From NCBI GenBank assembly GCA_028687395.1, contig JAQUAE010000157.1, positions 1-5,276 of the forward strand: DNA of 5,276 bases. Reading direction: 5' to 3'. The notes beneath the pieces are model-generated. The model did not search any database, had not been told where the DNA came from, and was given only the letters and a program-made list of their open reading frames with translations. The position numbers and the translations under genes are program-made. The DNA comes from Anaerolineales bacterium. Its GTDB lineage: Bacteria; Chloroflexota; Anaerolineae; Anaerolineales; UBA4823. The first letter of the stretch is position 1, and every line of letters starts with the position of its first letter. This document shows positions 4,421 to 5,276 of this stretch, one piece after another.

Positions 4421-5276
4421 ATGCCTGATCTGCGCTTATCGCTGGCTGCGTGGATCGCCCGTCTCACCCCGCCGTCCTTCAAGCGGGCGCTGTACGCCAC
4501 CCCCTGGTTGGCGGGGCGCATTCGCCGCGGTCTGAACCGCGCCGCCGGCGAGGGGTTGAGTGAGGTGGTCGTGGCTGCCGGCGGCCTGTGCGGCGCCAAG
4601 CTGCTGCTAGACTTGCGCAAGGAGAAGAGCTACTGGCTGGGCACCTACGAGCCGGAGCTCCAGGCTGCGGTTGTGGAATGGGTGCAACCCGGCCAGGTGG
4701 CGTATGACGTGGGGGCCAACATTGGCGCCATCTCCTTGCTGCTGGCCGCCGCGGTCGGTGAGGATGGCAGGGTGTTTGCCTTCGAAGCGTTGCCAGCGAA
4801 CCTCGCCCGGCTGCGTGCTAACCTGGCGCTAAATCCCTGCGGCGCCCGGGTGGTGGTCGTGTCGGGCGCGGTGGTGGACGCCCCCGGACAGGCGCGATTC
4901 CTGGTGGCACCCTCCACCGGCATGGGTAAAGCCCTGGGTTCCGCCGGGCGGGAAAACGTGACCTACACTGAGATGATCACCGTGAAGGCGATCGCCCTGG
5001 ATCATTTCGTCTACGCAGCCGGCCATCCCGTGCCGCAGGTGGTCAAGGTGGACATCGAAGGCGGGGAGCGGCTGGCTCTGCCGGGGATGCGCCGCTTGCT
5101 GGAGGAGGCCCGGCCGCTGCTCTTCCTGGAGCTGCACGGCGGCGAGGCGGCCCAGGTTGCCTGGGAGTGCCTGTCTGCCGCGGGCTATAACCTCTGCCGC
5201 ATGGCGCCAGGCTACCCGCCGGTGAGTTCGCCCAGCGAGCTGGACTGGAAGGCCTACCTGGTGGCCTTCCCACCCA
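4421..5276 (+). CDS. FkbM-family SAM-dependent methyltransferase (3' end missing)
   Basis: The frame runs open from ATG 4421 to the window edge, 285 residues. After a basic N-terminal helical part (about 1-45) comes the SAM-binding fold: YDVGANIGAISLL (motif I, 95-107), then FEALPANLARLRANLALN with Glu122, the likely ribose-binding acid, and the family signature VVKVDIEGGERLALPGM (209-223) followed by LLFLELHGG. The last residues, DWKAYLVAFPP, resemble the usual end of the family, so probably few codons are missing. FkbM proteins typically O-methylate sugars or natural products; in this cluster methylation of a glycan sugar, perhaps a chain-end cap, is the likely role. It begins 33 nt after the glycosyltransferase stop, the second-widest gap in the run, with its own ribosome site and no visible promoter or terminator. 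Confidence 0.9.
   Translation, partial: MPDLRLSLAAWIARLTPPSFKRALYATPWLAGRIRRGLNRAAGEGLSEVVVAAGGLCGAKLLLDLRKEKSYWLGTYEPELQAAVVEWVQPGQVAYDVGANIGAISLLLAAAVGEDGRVFAFEALPANLARLRANLALNPCGARVVVVSGAVVDAPGQARFLVAPSTGMGKALGSAGRENVTYTEMITVKAIALDHFVYAAGHPVPQVVKVDIEGGERLALPGMRRLLEEARPLLFLELHGGEAAQVAWECLSAAGYNLCRMAPGYPPVSSPSELDWKAYLVAFPP

Overview
The window is GC-rich bacterial DNA. It holds the start of a leftward gene (lexA), a divergent AT-richer control region, and a tight rightward run of five genes for making and decorating a surface glycan. The organism is not certain. A Gram-positive-type SOS box (GAAC-N4-GTTC) in front of a LexA beginning MARKRAKGLSERQKRIL, high GC, and dense glycan operons with TTG starts would fit a Chloroflexota bacterium (Anaerolineae-like) or another high-GC lineage with this class of LexA. 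This is inference; no 16S or other marker is present.

Region 1 (1-62, minus strand) is the first 19 codons of lexA. Region 2 (63-357) is the divergent intergenic region. It contains a consensus-like lexA promoter with a perfect SOS box in its spacer, a weaker extended -10 promoter pointing toward the glycan genes, and a 91-bp palindromic MITE-like insertion. The insertion has 17-bp inverted termini, an exact 5-bp target duplication and a very GC-rich core hairpin. It sits between the lexA promoter and the lexA start codon, so the lexA mRNA should carry it as a structured 5' leader.

Region 3 (358-5276, plus strand) reads: UDP-ManNAc 6-dehydrogenase (wecC type), UDP-GlcNAc 2-epimerase (wecB type), a left-handed beta-helix acyltransferase of the serine-acetyltransferase type, a GT4-like glycosyltransferase, and an FkbM-family methyltransferase cut by the window end. 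Gaps are 1, 21, 0 and 33 nt, which suggests one transcript with coupled translation. WecB followed by WecC would convert UDP-GlcNAc to UDP-ManNAc and then UDP-ManNAcA. The last three genes could acetylate, transfer and methylate sugars of the same polymer or oligosaccharide; their substrates cannot be read from the sequence.

I do not see an unprecedented defence or RNA system. The most informative unusual features are the MITE-like insertion in the lexA leader, the SOS operator arrangement, and a compact four-tract G-quadruplex motif inside the acyltransferase gene.
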